Shown piece by piece: positions 47,975 through 56,871 of a DNA stretch of 64,000 nucleotides. The position numbers were made by a program, and so were the translations under genes. Numbering within the stretch: position 1 is the first letter of the stretch; the number at the start of each line of letters is the position of its first letter. The notes under the pieces were generated by a model. It saw only the letters and a program-made list of their open reading frames with translations. It was not told the DNA's origin and searched no databases. The stretch spans positions 766,002 through 830,001 of the forward strand of contig NZ_DS999316.1 in assembly GCF_000156715.1 (NCBI RefSeq), in the 5' to 3' direction. This DNA is from Francisella philomiragia subsp. philomiragia ATCC 25015 (GTDB lineage: Bacteria; Pseudomonadota; Gammaproteobacteria; Francisellales; Francisellaceae).

Positions 47975-49261
47975 TTAAGCATCAAAAGCTCTTGCATAAA
48001 CTTCACAAAGTTCATCCATAGATTTGTTTATTGCTACTTTATGTTGTTCTTTATCTAGTAGCTTCTGTAACGCTGGCGTAGCTGGAACCTGTATATCTAA
48101 TATTGGCTCAATTACGCTCTCAAATTTAGCAGGATGTGCAGTCGCTACGATTATATAATCCTTATTAGCATCAAGCTGATTTTTTGCTACAAAACCTGTT
48201 GCTGTGTGTGGACAAACAACTTCATTATACTGACGATAAACCTGCTTAATTTCTTCTATGATTTCAAAATCAGAAACACATATAGCTTTAACATTAGCTT
48301 TGAAATTTTCATAATTCCCTAGCAAGTATAATAATCTTTCAAAATTACTAGGGTTACCAACATCCATCGCATTTGCCAATGTTTCAACACTTGCTCTTGG
48401 GTTAAATTCACCAGTATTTAAATAATCTATCACTGTATCATTAGCATTTAAGCTCATAGATATCTCACCAATTGGGAAGCCCATTTGCTTAGCCCAAAAA
48501 GCTGCTGTGATATTACCAATATTACCAGATGGAACAATGTAATTTGCTTTCTCTCCAGTCTGTAAATAATGCTGCCATGATGTATAAGCATAGTAAGTAG
48601 ATTGTGGTAGTAATCTACCAATATTAATACTATTAGATGTATTTAGTTTGGTTCTTTCTGTCCACCAAGGTGTCTTAAAAGCTTCTTTAACTAAACTTTG
48701 ACAATCATCAAAAACTCCTTCAACCTCAACAGCTTGGATATTATCACCCCAGCAAGTTATTTGTTTTTCTTGTCTCTTAGATATCTTACCCTTAGGGAAC
48801 ATCACTATAACACGAATACTACCCTTACCGTGAAAAGCTGCCGCTACTGCAGAACCTGTATCGCCAGAAGTTGCTACTAAAATTGTAAATGGTTTCTCGC
48901 TATCTATAGAACTTAAACAGTTGGCTAAAAATCTCGCACCGAAATCCTTAAAAGATAAAGTTGGTCCATGAAAAAGCTCTAAAACAGATGTTGTTTTATC
49001 CAAGCGCTTAACTGGCACATCAAATGTAAAAGCATTATTACAAATCTTATCTAAAGAAGCTTCAAGCTGATCTCCTTTAAAGAACTCTCTCAAAGTATTT
49101 GCAGCAAATTCAGCATAAGTTATATCTTTAGCAAAATTCTGCCAATTAACCGTTGGAAATCTCTCAGGCACAAACAGTCCTCCATCAGGAGCTAATCCAG
49201 ATTGCATTGCCTCACTTAATGAAACTTTGATATTTTTATCTCTTGTACTAATAAAATTCAT
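47975..49261 (-). CDS. thrC: Threonine synthase
   Basis: ThrC converts O-phosphohomoserine to threonine using pyridoxal phosphate. The 428-residue protein has FHGPTLSFKDFGARF with the PLP lysine at 105, and LVATSGDTGSAVAAAF and VPSGNIGNI as the phosphate- and substrate-binding loops. AAGGTAA precedes the ATG. It is the last gene of thrA-thrB-thrC, 12 bp after thrB. Confidence 0.96.
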   Translation of the reverse strand: MNFISTRDKNIKVSLSEAMQSGLAPDGGLFVPERFPTVNWQNFAKDITYAEFAANTLREFFKGDQLEASLDKICNNAFTFDVPVKRLDKTTSVLELFHGPTLSFKDFGARFLANCLSSIDSEKPFTILVATSGDTGSAVAAAFHGKGSIRVIVMFPKGKISKRQEKQITCWGDNIQAVEVEGVFDDCQSLVKEAFKTPWWTERTKLNTSNSINIGRLLPQSTYYAYTSWQHYLQTGEKANYIVPSGNIGNITAAFWAKQMGFPIGEISMSLNANDTVIDYLNTGEFNPRASVETLANAMDVGNPSNFERLLYLLGNYENFKANVKAICVSDFEIIEEIKQVYRQYNEVVCPHTATGFVAKNQLDANKDYIIVATAHPAKFESVIEPILDIQVPATPALQKLLDKEQHKVAINKSMDELCEVYARAFDA

Positions 49262-49273
49262 GTCTTACCTTTA

Positions 49274-50227
49274 TTATTTTTTCTCTAATATGTATGCACC
49301 TTTGCCACTCATAGCACTTATCCAGCTATCTGACTTAAGGTTAAATTCTTTAAATTTATCCTGCATTGCTTTAGCAACAACATTCGCATCATCTTGTTTT
49401 TTTACAAGTGCAAACATTGTTGGTCCTGATCCTGATATACCACAAGCTATTGCGCCAGTATCATAAGCTGCTTTTTGCACATCATAAAATCCTATGATTA
49501 ACTTAGATCTTCTTGGTTCAATCAATATATCTTTTAGACTTTCACTCAACAATTCAATATCTTGTGTGTATAAAGCACTTATTGTAGCTGCTAAGCATGC
49601 ACTATGTTCAACTATTGTAGATAAATCATAAGGCTCTTTCAAAAGCTCGCGCGCCTTTTTTGTCTCAATTGACAGGTTAGGACAAACTATAACTACATTA
49701 CAGTCTACAATTGGTAAATCTATTTTTTTACATGGTTTTGAACTTTGTAATAATACCAGTCCACCAAACATACATGGCACTGCATTGTCACCATGAAATG
49801 ATCCTGATATCAAACTCTCACCATAGATAGCATAGTCAATCAAATCATCATAGCTATACGGTGTTTCAAAAAAAGCATTCATCGCGACTAGAGCAGCAAC
49901 AGAAGAAGCTGCTGAACCACCCATACCAGAGCCTAGTGTTATACCTTTTTGTATATAAACATCAAAACCTATCTTGATATTTTTATCAGCCAAAAACTTT
50001 TTGATTACGGCTGTAGCGACATTTTTATCACTGTCAAAAGGTAGTTTATCTGCACCAGTAGCTCCACTAATTTGTTTGATAACCAACTCGGTATCGTCTC
50101 TTTTGATAAGTTCTACAGTATCTCCTACCCCATCGATAGCAAAACCTAGCAAATCATAACCAACTGCAAAATTTGCACTAGTTGCTGGAGCAAATGCTTT
50201 AGCTGATTTAATATTAGCTAATTTCAT
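49274..50227 (-). CDS. thrB: Homoserine kinase
   Basis: ThrB phosphorylates homoserine with ATP. The 317-residue GHMP kinase has FAPATSANFAVGYDLLG at the start, the ATP loop GSGMGGSAASSVAALVA, and the C-terminal ACGISGSGPTMFALV. It lies 2 bp after the thrA stop and 12 bp before thrC. Confidence 0.95.
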   Translation of the reverse strand: MKLANIKSAKAFAPATSANFAVGYDLLGFAIDGVGDTVELIKRDDTELVIKQISGATGADKLPFDSDKNVATAVIKKFLADKNIKIGFDVYIQKGITLGSGMGGSAASSVAALVAMNAFFETPYSYDDLIDYAIYGESLISGSFHGDNAVPCMFGGLVLLQSSKPCKKIDLPIVDCNVVIVCPNLSIETKKARELLKEPYDLSTIVEHSACLAATISALYTQDIELLSESLKDILIEPRRSKLIIGFYDVQKAAYDTGAIACGISGSGPTMFALVKKQDDANVVAKAMQDKFKEFNLKSDSWISAMSGKGAYILEKK

Positions 50228-50229
50228 GA

Positions 50230-52650
50230 CTACTTTTCTCTTATCACAGTTATAACATCTGCATATACGCCCGCTGCTGTTACCTCAACACCAGCACCAG
50301 CACCTTGGATAACCATAGGTTGAGTATATCTATCTGTATTTATCATCACGATATTATCAGTACCTTTCACATTTGCAAAAGGACTAGATTCATCATAAGC
50401 TTGGATACCTACATTTGCAACACCATTAACGATAGATCCAACATAATGCACCCCAGCAAGATCTTTCTTTTTGTCTGCAATCTGTTGCATTATTTGCTCA
50501 TTGAATGCTGGAAGTTTTGCAAAAAACTCTTCTACACTACATTCACGCAACTCTTCCGGTACTAAATTTTCGATAACCAAGTCATTCAAGCCTATATTTA
50601 GACCTATTTCTCTAGCTAAGATCACAGTCTTTCTCGCCACATCCATACCTGATAAATCTTGTCTTGGATCTGGCTCTGTATATCCAGCATCATAAGCCAT
50701 TTTAACTGCATCTGAGAAAATTACACCATTATTTAACTGAGTGAACAAATAACTTAAAGTTCCTGAGAAAATACCATTTATAGATCTAACATGATCACCA
50801 CTTTGAACCATATTTTGTAATGTAACTATAAGAGGAAGGCCAGCACAAACGTTTGTTTCATATAGGAAACTAGTACCATTTTGCTTAGCGACTTTTCTAA
50901 GCTCTTGATAGAACTCATAGTTTCCTGAATTTGCATATTTATTAGGAGTAATTACGCTTATTCCATTCTTTAAGAAATTGCTATAATTTTTCGAAACATT
51001 TTCACTTGCTGTAGCATCAATAACAATTTTTTTGGTAGCTGAAGCATGTGACATAAATTCAGCCAACCTCTCTAGATTAACTTGCTCTGTATTCTCATTA
51101 AGTAGATTATCTATATTTTCAAATAGTAAATTCTCATAAGAAACACGCATTTGTTTTGAATTAGTAGCTCCGACTAATACTAAATTAATGCCTTTTGCAT
51201 ACCATTTTTCATAAGTTTTTTTGACTTGTTTAATAAATGCCTTACCAATATTTCCAGCTCCAATAACAGCAATTGCGATATCATCACTCTCAGAATTATA
51301 GTGACGATGCATAGCTTGTACGCCACGTATCTCATCTTCCGCTTTTACAGCAAATGTAACACTTCTTTCTGATGACCCTTGAGCAATAGCATGTATATTG
51401 ATATTTGCTAATTTAAGTGAATTTACTAATTTTGCTAGCGAGCCAGTCTTAGACTTCATACCCTCACCAACAGCTGTAATCAAAGCATGATGTTTATGAA
51501 CAACTATTTCTTCGATAAGATTACTCTTTATCTCATTTGCAAACTCTTGTCTAAGAGCTTCAGTTGCTTTGTCAGCATTGACACTATCTATAGCAAAACA
51601 GATCGAGTACTCAGAACTAGCCTGAGATATCATCATTACCGACACTTCTGCCTTCTCTAACGCTCCGAATACTTTAAATGATATTCCTGACACACCAATC
51701 ATACCAGCACCTTGCACACGTACAATCGCAACATCTGAGACGCTTGTTAGACCTTTGATAATTCCTTGGTTTTCATCTTTATCTGCACTAATTTTAGTAC
51801 CAACCTCATTTGGGAAATAACTACTCTTAATATAGATTGGTGTTCTTTCTAGAGCCATAGGAGCGATAGTTAAAGGATGTACTACAGATGCACCAAAATA
51901 TGCAAGCTCAAGAGCTTCTTTATATGTTAATTGAGTTAGAGGTTTTGCTTCTGGAACTACTTGTGGATTAGCACTATATACACCCGCCACATCTGTCCAA
52001 ATATATAATTTATCTGCTTGTAATAACTTGGCAAAAATAGCCGCTGAGTAATCACTACAATTCAAACCTAATATAGTTCTTTTGCCTAGCCTATTTTGAG
52101 CAATAAAGCCAGTTACGATGTATACATCTGCTGGATTATCATTTTTGATAGACTCAAGTAGCTCCAAACTTTTTTGCCAGTCAACTGTAACAGGATAGCT
52201 ACGATCATTTACAATCAAACATTGTGATGCGTCTATGAAATAAGATTTTTTACCTTTTGATTGCAAATATAGTGTAAGAATTTTAGCTGACCAGATTTCT
52301 CCAAACCCTAGTATGAAAAATCTTAAACTATCTGCACAAAACCCTGTAATAGCAATAGTACTTAAAATATGTTTGATATTTTTTAAATCTTCTAGGATTG
52401 ATTGTTGCAATAAATCATCTGAAGGAACTAATTCCTCAAGTATAGAACTATGATGCTCAAAAATAAAATTAAGTGTTTCACTATAATCTTGAGATTCAAT
52501 CGCTTGATCTATAGCTTTTTGTAAATTACTAGTTGTTTTTGCTGATGCAGAAACTACCACAGCTTCATCGACACAACTAATTATATTCGAAACATTTTTT
52601 ATTTTCTCAGCTGATGCTAAACTACTACCACCAAATTTATGTACTATCAT
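50230..52650 (-). CDS. thrA: Bifunctional aspartokinase / homoserine dehydrogenase I
   Basis: ThrA catalyses the first and third steps from aspartate towards threonine. The 806-residue protein has the aspartokinase domain (VHKFGGSSLAS at the start, and a GFIAQNRLGKRTILGLNCSD region about 180-200), two ACT regulatory domains (about 310-450), and the homoserine dehydrogenase from about 460, with the NAD(P) loop AVIGAGNIGKAF. The HSD part includes TNVCAGLPLI and GIFSGTLSYLF. The ACT domains suggest threonine feedback. No thrL-type leader peptide with threonine codons is seen upstream. Confidence 0.95.
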   Translation of the reverse strand: MIVHKFGGSSLASAEKIKNVSNIISCVDEAVVVSASAKTTSNLQKAIDQAIESQDYSETLNFIFEHHSSILEELVPSDDLLQQSILEDLKNIKHILSTIAITGFCADSLRFFILGFGEIWSAKILTLYLQSKGKKSYFIDASQCLIVNDRSYPVTVDWQKSLELLESIKNDNPADVYIVTGFIAQNRLGKRTILGLNCSDYSAAIFAKLLQADKLYIWTDVAGVYSANPQVVPEAKPLTQLTYKEALELAYFGASVVHPLTIAPMALERTPIYIKSSYFPNEVGTKISADKDENQGIIKGLTSVSDVAIVRVQGAGMIGVSGISFKVFGALEKAEVSVMMISQASSEYSICFAIDSVNADKATEALRQEFANEIKSNLIEEIVVHKHHALITAVGEGMKSKTGSLAKLVNSLKLANINIHAIAQGSSERSVTFAVKAEDEIRGVQAMHRHYNSESDDIAIAVIGAGNIGKAFIKQVKKTYEKWYAKGINLVLVGATNSKQMRVSYENLLFENIDNLLNENTEQVNLERLAEFMSHASATKKIVIDATASENVSKNYSNFLKNGISVITPNKYANSGNYEFYQELRKVAKQNGTSFLYETNVCAGLPLIVTLQNMVQSGDHVRSINGIFSGTLSYLFTQLNNGVIFSDAVKMAYDAGYTEPDPRQDLSGMDVARKTVILAREIGLNIGLNDLVIENLVPEELRECSVEEFFAKLPAFNEQIMQQIADKKKDLAGVHYVGSIVNGVANVGIQAYDESSPFANVKGTDNIVMINTDRYTQPMVIQGAGAGVEVTAAGVYADVITVIREK

Positions 52651-52696
52651 ATTTTACACTCTTACTCTTAACAAATATCAAATTGATTACTTTTGT

Positions 52697-52702
52697 ATTA
52701 TA
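52697..52702 (-). promoter_or_regulatory. Putative -10 box of the thrABC operon
   Basis: A perfect TATAAT on the minus strand, 46 bp before the thrA start, with no good -35 and no room for an attenuator. Confidence 0.4.
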
Positions 52703-52703
52703 C

Positions 52704-52731
52704 TTGAGCCATAAATTTTATCACTAATAAT
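52704..52731 (+). promoter_or_regulatory. Putative asd promoter
   Basis: TTGAGC (52704-52709), 16 bp, AATAAT (52726-52731). It leaves only a few bases before the GAGGG ribosome site and the ATG at 52744, so it is uncertain. Confidence 0.3.
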
Positions 52732-52743
52732 TATGAGGGTTTT

Positions 52744-53844
52744 ATGCTTAAAGTTGGTTTTATTGGTTGGCGTGGAATGGTTGGCTCAGTTTTGATGTCT
52801 CGCATGGTTGAATCGAATGATTTTGATGACATCATACCAACATTTTTTTCAACATCTCAAGCAGGACAACAACCTTCAGGATTTATGGAGAAATATGGCG
52901 TATTACAAGATGCCTACAGTATCAAAGAATTAGCTAAAATGGATATACTTCTAAGCTGTCAAGGTGGTGAATATACCAAAGAAATTCACTCTAAGTTAAG
53001 ATCATCTGGTTGGCAGGGTTTTTGGATAGATGCTGCATCTACACTACGTCTAGAGAATGAAAGTACCCTAGTACTAGATCCGTTAAATCATGGGCAAATA
53101 ATCAACGCTATTGATAGTGGTAAAAAAGACTTTATTGGTAGTAATTGTACTGTTAGTTTAATGTCTCTAGCAATCGCTGGACTACTCAAGGAAGATCTTG
53201 TTGAATGGGTTAACTCTAGTACTTACCAAGCGATATCAGGTTCGGGTGCTGCAGCAATGCAAGAACTTCTCCAACAAGCTGATCTTTTGAGTAAAGCTGA
53301 TGATATAAATGCAGATATCCTAACAAGAGAAAAAACTCTAAGAGAACTATCTAAAGACTCTTCAAAAATCCCTCAACAAAAAACTGTACAAACTTTGGCT
53401 TATAATCTATTGCCTTGGATAGATGTTGGTATGCCAAGTGGACAAACAAAAGAAGAGTACAAAGCAGCCACAGAACTAAACAAAATTTTAGATACTAAAA
53501 AAGCAATCCCTGTTGATGGCGTATGTGTTAGAGTTCCTAGCCTAAGATCACACTCACAAGCTTTGACAGTCAAACTAAGACAGAAATTAACAATTGAAGA
53601 AATTAAGCAAAAAATATCTCAAGGTAATGAGTGGGTTAAAGTTGTAGATAATAATAAAGAAGATACTCTTAAGCATCTAACACCTCAAGCAACTTCAGGA
53701 ACTCTTGATATCGCTATAGGTCGTATCAAATCATCTCTATTAGCTGATGATATATTTCATTGCTTCACGGTAGGAGATCAGCTACTATGGGGAGCTGCAG
53801 AACCACTAAGAAGAGTTTTAAATATTATTAAAAATAAAATCTAA
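52744..53844 (+). CDS. asd: Aspartate-semialdehyde dehydrogenase
   Basis: Asd reduces aspartyl phosphate to the semialdehyde, the branch point for threonine, methionine, lysine and diaminopimelate, and thus for the MurE substrate. The 366-residue length fits the gamma-proteobacterial type. GFIGWRGMVGSVLMSRM is the NADP loop, IGSNCTVSLMSLAI carries the catalytic cysteine, and RVPSLRSHSQALTVKL holds the catalytic histidine. GAGGG lies seven bases before the ATG. It is divergent from thrA, keeping the aspartate genes together. Confidence 0.95.
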   Translation: MLKVGFIGWRGMVGSVLMSRMVESNDFDDIIPTFFSTSQAGQQPSGFMEKYGVLQDAYSIKELAKMDILLSCQGGEYTKEIHSKLRSSGWQGFWIDAASTLRLENESTLVLDPLNHGQIINAIDSGKKDFIGSNCTVSLMSLAIAGLLKEDLVEWVNSSTYQAISGSGAAAMQELLQQADLLSKADDINADILTREKTLRELSKDSSKIPQQKTVQTLAYNLLPWIDVGMPSGQTKEEYKAATELNKILDTKKAIPVDGVCVRVPSLRSHSQALTVKLRQKLTIEEIKQKISQGNEWVKVVDNNKEDTLKHLTPQATSGTLDIAIGRIKSSLLADDIFHCFTVGDQLLWGAAEPLRRVLNIIKNKI

Positions 53845-53892
53845 GATAAAAAATATTAGAAAGTTTAGAAGATAATTATCAATTCTTTTAGG

Positions 53893-54711
53893 CTACTCCC
53901 AAACGTAACCTTTTGGCAAATCACAAGATACACCTTTTTGACTTAGCATCATGGTTTTCATATTTGTAATAGGACAACTACAAGTCGCATACTCTTTTGA
54001 ACCTTTTTCATATTTACATGGTTGAGTCATACAACCTGCTACATCAATATTTTGACATTTAACTCCTTCACCTGGTTTTGCGATATCATAGTCCTTATTC
54101 ATATCAAAACCATAAGTTGAAATTAAATCAGCACCTGGGATAAAAGATACATTATCATCTTGAGTATTTTGATCAGCTATATATTTACATACTGGAGCTT
54201 CTACTCCTTTACAATCACCACTACCATCCGGTAGACAAGTAGAAAGGTTTTTACATTTTGAACCATCTTTACCACAAACTGCTACTGTCTCATAATAAAC
54301 GCCTAAGTTCATAATTCCATCAATATTGACATAATTAGGACCTGTGAAAATTTTACATCTACAATTAGCTGTTTTTCCATCTTCGCTTACTTTACATGGC
54401 ATAGCTTGATTGTTTGGATTTATACCTGTTGCTTCTGGAGAGCCTGAGTAGTGACAATTTGCATAAGTAGCTTTTGCACAATACAGTTGTTTAGTTGCAC
54501 TAGTTGCTCCACCACCAGACCAAGCTGAGCCATATTCAGTAGGCTTACATAAGGTCGGATAAAAAGGCATATTACTACAGTTATCGCCACAAAATGGTCT
54601 TACAGAATCACAAAGTACACTTGACTCCATTACTGGATACTTTATGATATCTTTACCAAAAGATACGCTTACAAGTAATACAAAAACTAATATGGCAAAA
54701 AGTCTTTTCAT
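53893..54711 (-). CDS. Secreted cysteine-rich protein of unknown function
   Basis: I do not recognise this family. The 272-residue precursor has a clear signal peptide (MKRLFAILVFVLLVSVSFG). The mature part contains 20 cysteines, an even number suited to ten disulfides. Two stretches look duplicated: PCKVSEDGKTANCRCK at residues 105-120 and PCKYEKGSKEYATCSCP at 231-247, sharing PCK-x(8-9)-A-[NT]-C-x-C-x-I. There is no lipobox or membrane anchor. An AAGGGAC ribosome site is close to the murF stop (8 bp away), so it is probably the last gene of the murF transcript. Confidence 0.75.
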   Translation of the reverse strand: MKRLFAILVFVLLVSVSFGKDIIKYPVMESSVLCDSVRPFCGDNCSNMPFYPTLCKPTEYGSAWSGGGATSATKQLYCAKATYANCHYSGSPEATGINPNNQAMPCKVSEDGKTANCRCKIFTGPNYVNIDGIMNLGVYYETVAVCGKDGSKCKNLSTCLPDGSGDCKGVEAPVCKYIADQNTQDDNVSFIPGADLISTYGFDMNKDYDIAKPGEGVKCQNIDVAGCMTQPCKYEKGSKEYATCSCPITNMKTMMLSQKGVSCDLPKGYVWE

Positions 54712-54719
54712 AATGTCCC

Positions 54720-56078
54720 TTATAAGTTTTCCTTAACAAATTTGACAACTTCTTCCATCTTAAAGCTTCTAGCTCCTTTGACAGTAAGTTTAGTATTTTG
54801 AGATTTATACCCATCAAGTACTTTTAATAGATCATTATTTAACTGTTTTTTATCATCATAATATTTAACATTTGAACCTTCATACTCTTCTAAAGCAAAC
54901 TTTATTAAATTTTTTTCGCCAAATAAAAATATATTATCCAAGCCAGCCTTATTGAGCCATTGCCCCATTTTACGATGATAATTCTCGCCCTCATCACCTA
55001 ATTCTCTCATTGAAGTAATTGCTATAACTTTTTTACCATCAAATTCAGCTAAATCTGCTATAGCAGCTTGGACAGCACCAGCACTAGCATTATATGTATC
55101 GTCTACAAGAGTTAACTTATCATTTAGTTTTTCGGTTGAGAATCTACCTTTATAGTTTTTGATATTTTGCGTATTTTGTAAGAAATCATTAGGTTCTAGT
55201 CCTGCAGCAACCACACTTGCTATCGCAAGCATGCTATTAGACAAATTATGTTTACCTATGTTGGGTAACTGATAGCTATATTCTTTGTTAAAAATTCTAA
55301 TCTTAACATCGTATAACTCTGGCGTAACCTGATAATCTAAGATGATGATATCTGCATCTTGATTACTCATTGAGCAAGTAATTTTCTTGCAATCTAATTT
55401 ATCTGCATAAGCTGGTATTCTTTCATCATCAAGATTTACAATACAAACGCCGTCTTTGGGTAAAGCTTTAAGAAGCTCACCTTTTTCAATCATTACACCA
55501 TCTAGAGTTTTAAGATTCTCTAAATGACTAGCGCCAACATTTGTAATCATCGCAACATTAGGCTGGATAATTTCAGCAGCAGCTTTTATCTCACCTGCAA
55601 CGCTTGTACCAGTTTCAATCACAGCAAAATCGACATCTTGTGGAGTTTCTAAAACTGTCATAGGCACACCAAGATAGTTGTTAAAATTACCTTGTGTAAA
55701 ATGTACTTTTTTACCACCAAGTAGAGTTACAATCATTTCTTTAACCGTTGTTTTACCACAACTACCAGTTAAAGAAATAATTGGCATTTTTAGAGACTTA
55801 CGATACTCTTTTGCTAAAGCTCGTAATCCTTTGATAGTATTGTTACAAACTACTTGAGGGATATTTATATCTTGTTTCTTTGAAACCAACAATGCTTTTG
55901 CTCCATTAGCAATGGCACTCGGGATAAATTCATGGCCATCACGATTAGCTACAATCGCGACAAATAAAGCATCTTGATTTACCTCATTAGAATTAATGCT
56001 AACTGTTTGAATTGATACATCTTCGCCGATGTATTCTAAGCCAGCTTGTGTTGCTAATTGTTTTAGTGATTTGATCAT
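54720..56078 (-). CDS. murF: UDP-MurNAc-tripeptide--D-alanyl-D-alanine ligase
   Basis: MurF adds D-Ala-D-Ala to the UDP-MurNAc-tripeptide, completing the cytoplasmic precursor. The 452-residue protein has SLTGSCGKTTVKEMI as the ATP loop, VIETGTSVAGEI and TNVGASHLENL in the central domain, and LVDDTYNASAGAVQAAI with the DDTYN signature of MurF. GGAGA precedes the ATG. It lies 128 bp after the HD gene; that gap holds palindromic repeats. Confidence 0.95.
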   Translation of the reverse strand: MIKSLKQLATQAGLEYIGEDVSIQTVSINSNEVNQDALFVAIVANRDGHEFIPSAIANGAKALLVSKKQDINIPQVVCNNTIKGLRALAKEYRKSLKMPIISLTGSCGKTTVKEMIVTLLGGKKVHFTQGNFNNYLGVPMTVLETPQDVDFAVIETGTSVAGEIKAAAEIIQPNVAMITNVGASHLENLKTLDGVMIEKGELLKALPKDGVCIVNLDDERIPAYADKLDCKKITCSMSNQDADIIILDYQVTPELYDVKIRIFNKEYSYQLPNIGKHNLSNSMLAIASVVAAGLEPNDFLQNTQNIKNYKGRFSTEKLNDKLTLVDDTYNASAGAVQAAIADLAEFDGKKVIAITSMRELGDEGENYHRKMGQWLNKAGLDNIFLFGEKNLIKFALEEYEGSNVKYYDDKKQLNNDLLKVLDGYKSQNTKLTVKGARSFKMEEVVKFVKENL

Positions 56079-56109
56079 TTTTTCTCCATAAGACTCATAT
56101 CAAACTCCT

Positions 56110-56146
56110 CTTCCGGTCACAGAGCGAAGTCGAAGTGTGAAGGGAA
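56110..56146. repeat. REP-like imperfect palindrome in the murF-HD gap
   Basis: The arms TTCC...GGAA and TCACA...TGTGA flank a centre containing GAGCGAAGTCGAAG. The arms are imperfect. The centre resembles the interspersed GAAGCGA-type palindromes seen in many genomes, so this may be a decayed copy. Confidence 0.45.
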
Positions 56147-56170
56147 AATAGCTTTAAATAAACTATCATA

Positions 56171-56193
56171 GTGATAGATCATTGATCTGTCAC
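56171..56193. repeat. 23-bp near-perfect palindrome
   Basis: GTGATAGATCA-T-TGATCTGTCAC has 11-bp arms with one mismatch. It overlaps CTATCA-TAG-TGATAG at 56163-56177, so two alternative hairpins are possible. It lies between the HD gene and murF. No T-run follows, so it is not a classical terminator. Confidence 0.6.
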
Positions 56194-56206
56194 TACAAAT
56201 ATTTGC

Positions 56207-56797
56207 TTAAACAAGCCACCCTTTCTCTACAGCTAAATCAATCTGTCCTTTTAAATATTGCCATAACTCCGGAGCAATGTCTTTTAATCCTAAGTTTCTA
56301 CTGATAACTTTTTCTTTAGGCACTTTGCCATAAGCTACCCAACTACCACCATTATTTTGAATATTTTGCAAAACTGGGACTGCTCGCTCGATAGCTTTTG
56401 AATATTTTGCTTCTGCTGTTTGGTTATTTTCAAACTCAAGCCATAAAGCTTTATACTCATTAGCCTCATCTTTTGGCAACAATGAAAATATTTTCTCTAA
56501 AGCTTCTAGTTCTTTGGCGTTCTGTTCCTCTAGTACTGCATGATTATCAAAAGCATAAGTATCACCTGCATATATCTCAACAATATCATGGATCAATAGC
56601 ATCTTAAGCACTTTTAGCATATCAAGCTCTTCAATTGCATATTCTTCTAATATAACGCCCATAAGAGTTACGTGCCAACTATGTTCTGCTGTATTCTCTC
56701 TACGATTATTATCACATTTTATCAATGCTCTACGATATACGCCTTTTAGCTTGTCTATCTCTTGGATAAAACTTATTTTCTTTTCTAAATTTGTCAT
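56207..56797 (-). CDS. HD-domain phosphohydrolase (YfbR/HDDC2-like 5'-deoxynucleotidase)
   Basis: This is a 196-residue soluble protein. NTAEHSWHVTLMGVILEEYA supplies the first histidine (residue 39), and LLIHDIVEIYAGDT the HD pair (70-71), with later aspartates expected to complete the metal site. The layout matches HDDC2/YfbR nucleoside-5'-monophosphatases rather than cyclic-nucleotide enzymes. The physiological substrate is unproven. It lies between the trypsin-like peptidase and murF on the same strand. Confidence 0.82.
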   Translation of the reverse strand: MTNLEKKISFIQEIDKLKGVYRRALIKCDNNRRENTAEHSWHVTLMGVILEEYAIEELDMLKVLKMLLIHDIVEIYAGDTYAFDNHAVLEEQNAKELEALEKIFSLLPKDEANEYKALWLEFENNQTAEAKYSKAIERAVPVLQNIQNNGGSWVAYGKVPKEKVISRNLGLKDIAPELWQYLKGQIDLAVEKGWLV

Positions 56798-56814
56798 TTT
56801 ATCTTTTCTTTAAA

Positions 56815-56843
56815 ATTATACTTAGCGATAACTTCTCGCTCAT
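56815..56843 (-). promoter_or_regulatory. Putative promoter for the HD gene and murF
   Basis: On the minus strand: ATGAGC (56838-56843), 17 bp, TATAAT (56815-56820), 18 bp before the HD start. It suggests that HD-murF can be transcribed apart from murE. Confidence 0.4.
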
Positions 56844-56871
56844 TAAAATGATTAACAGTAAGTGAATATGA

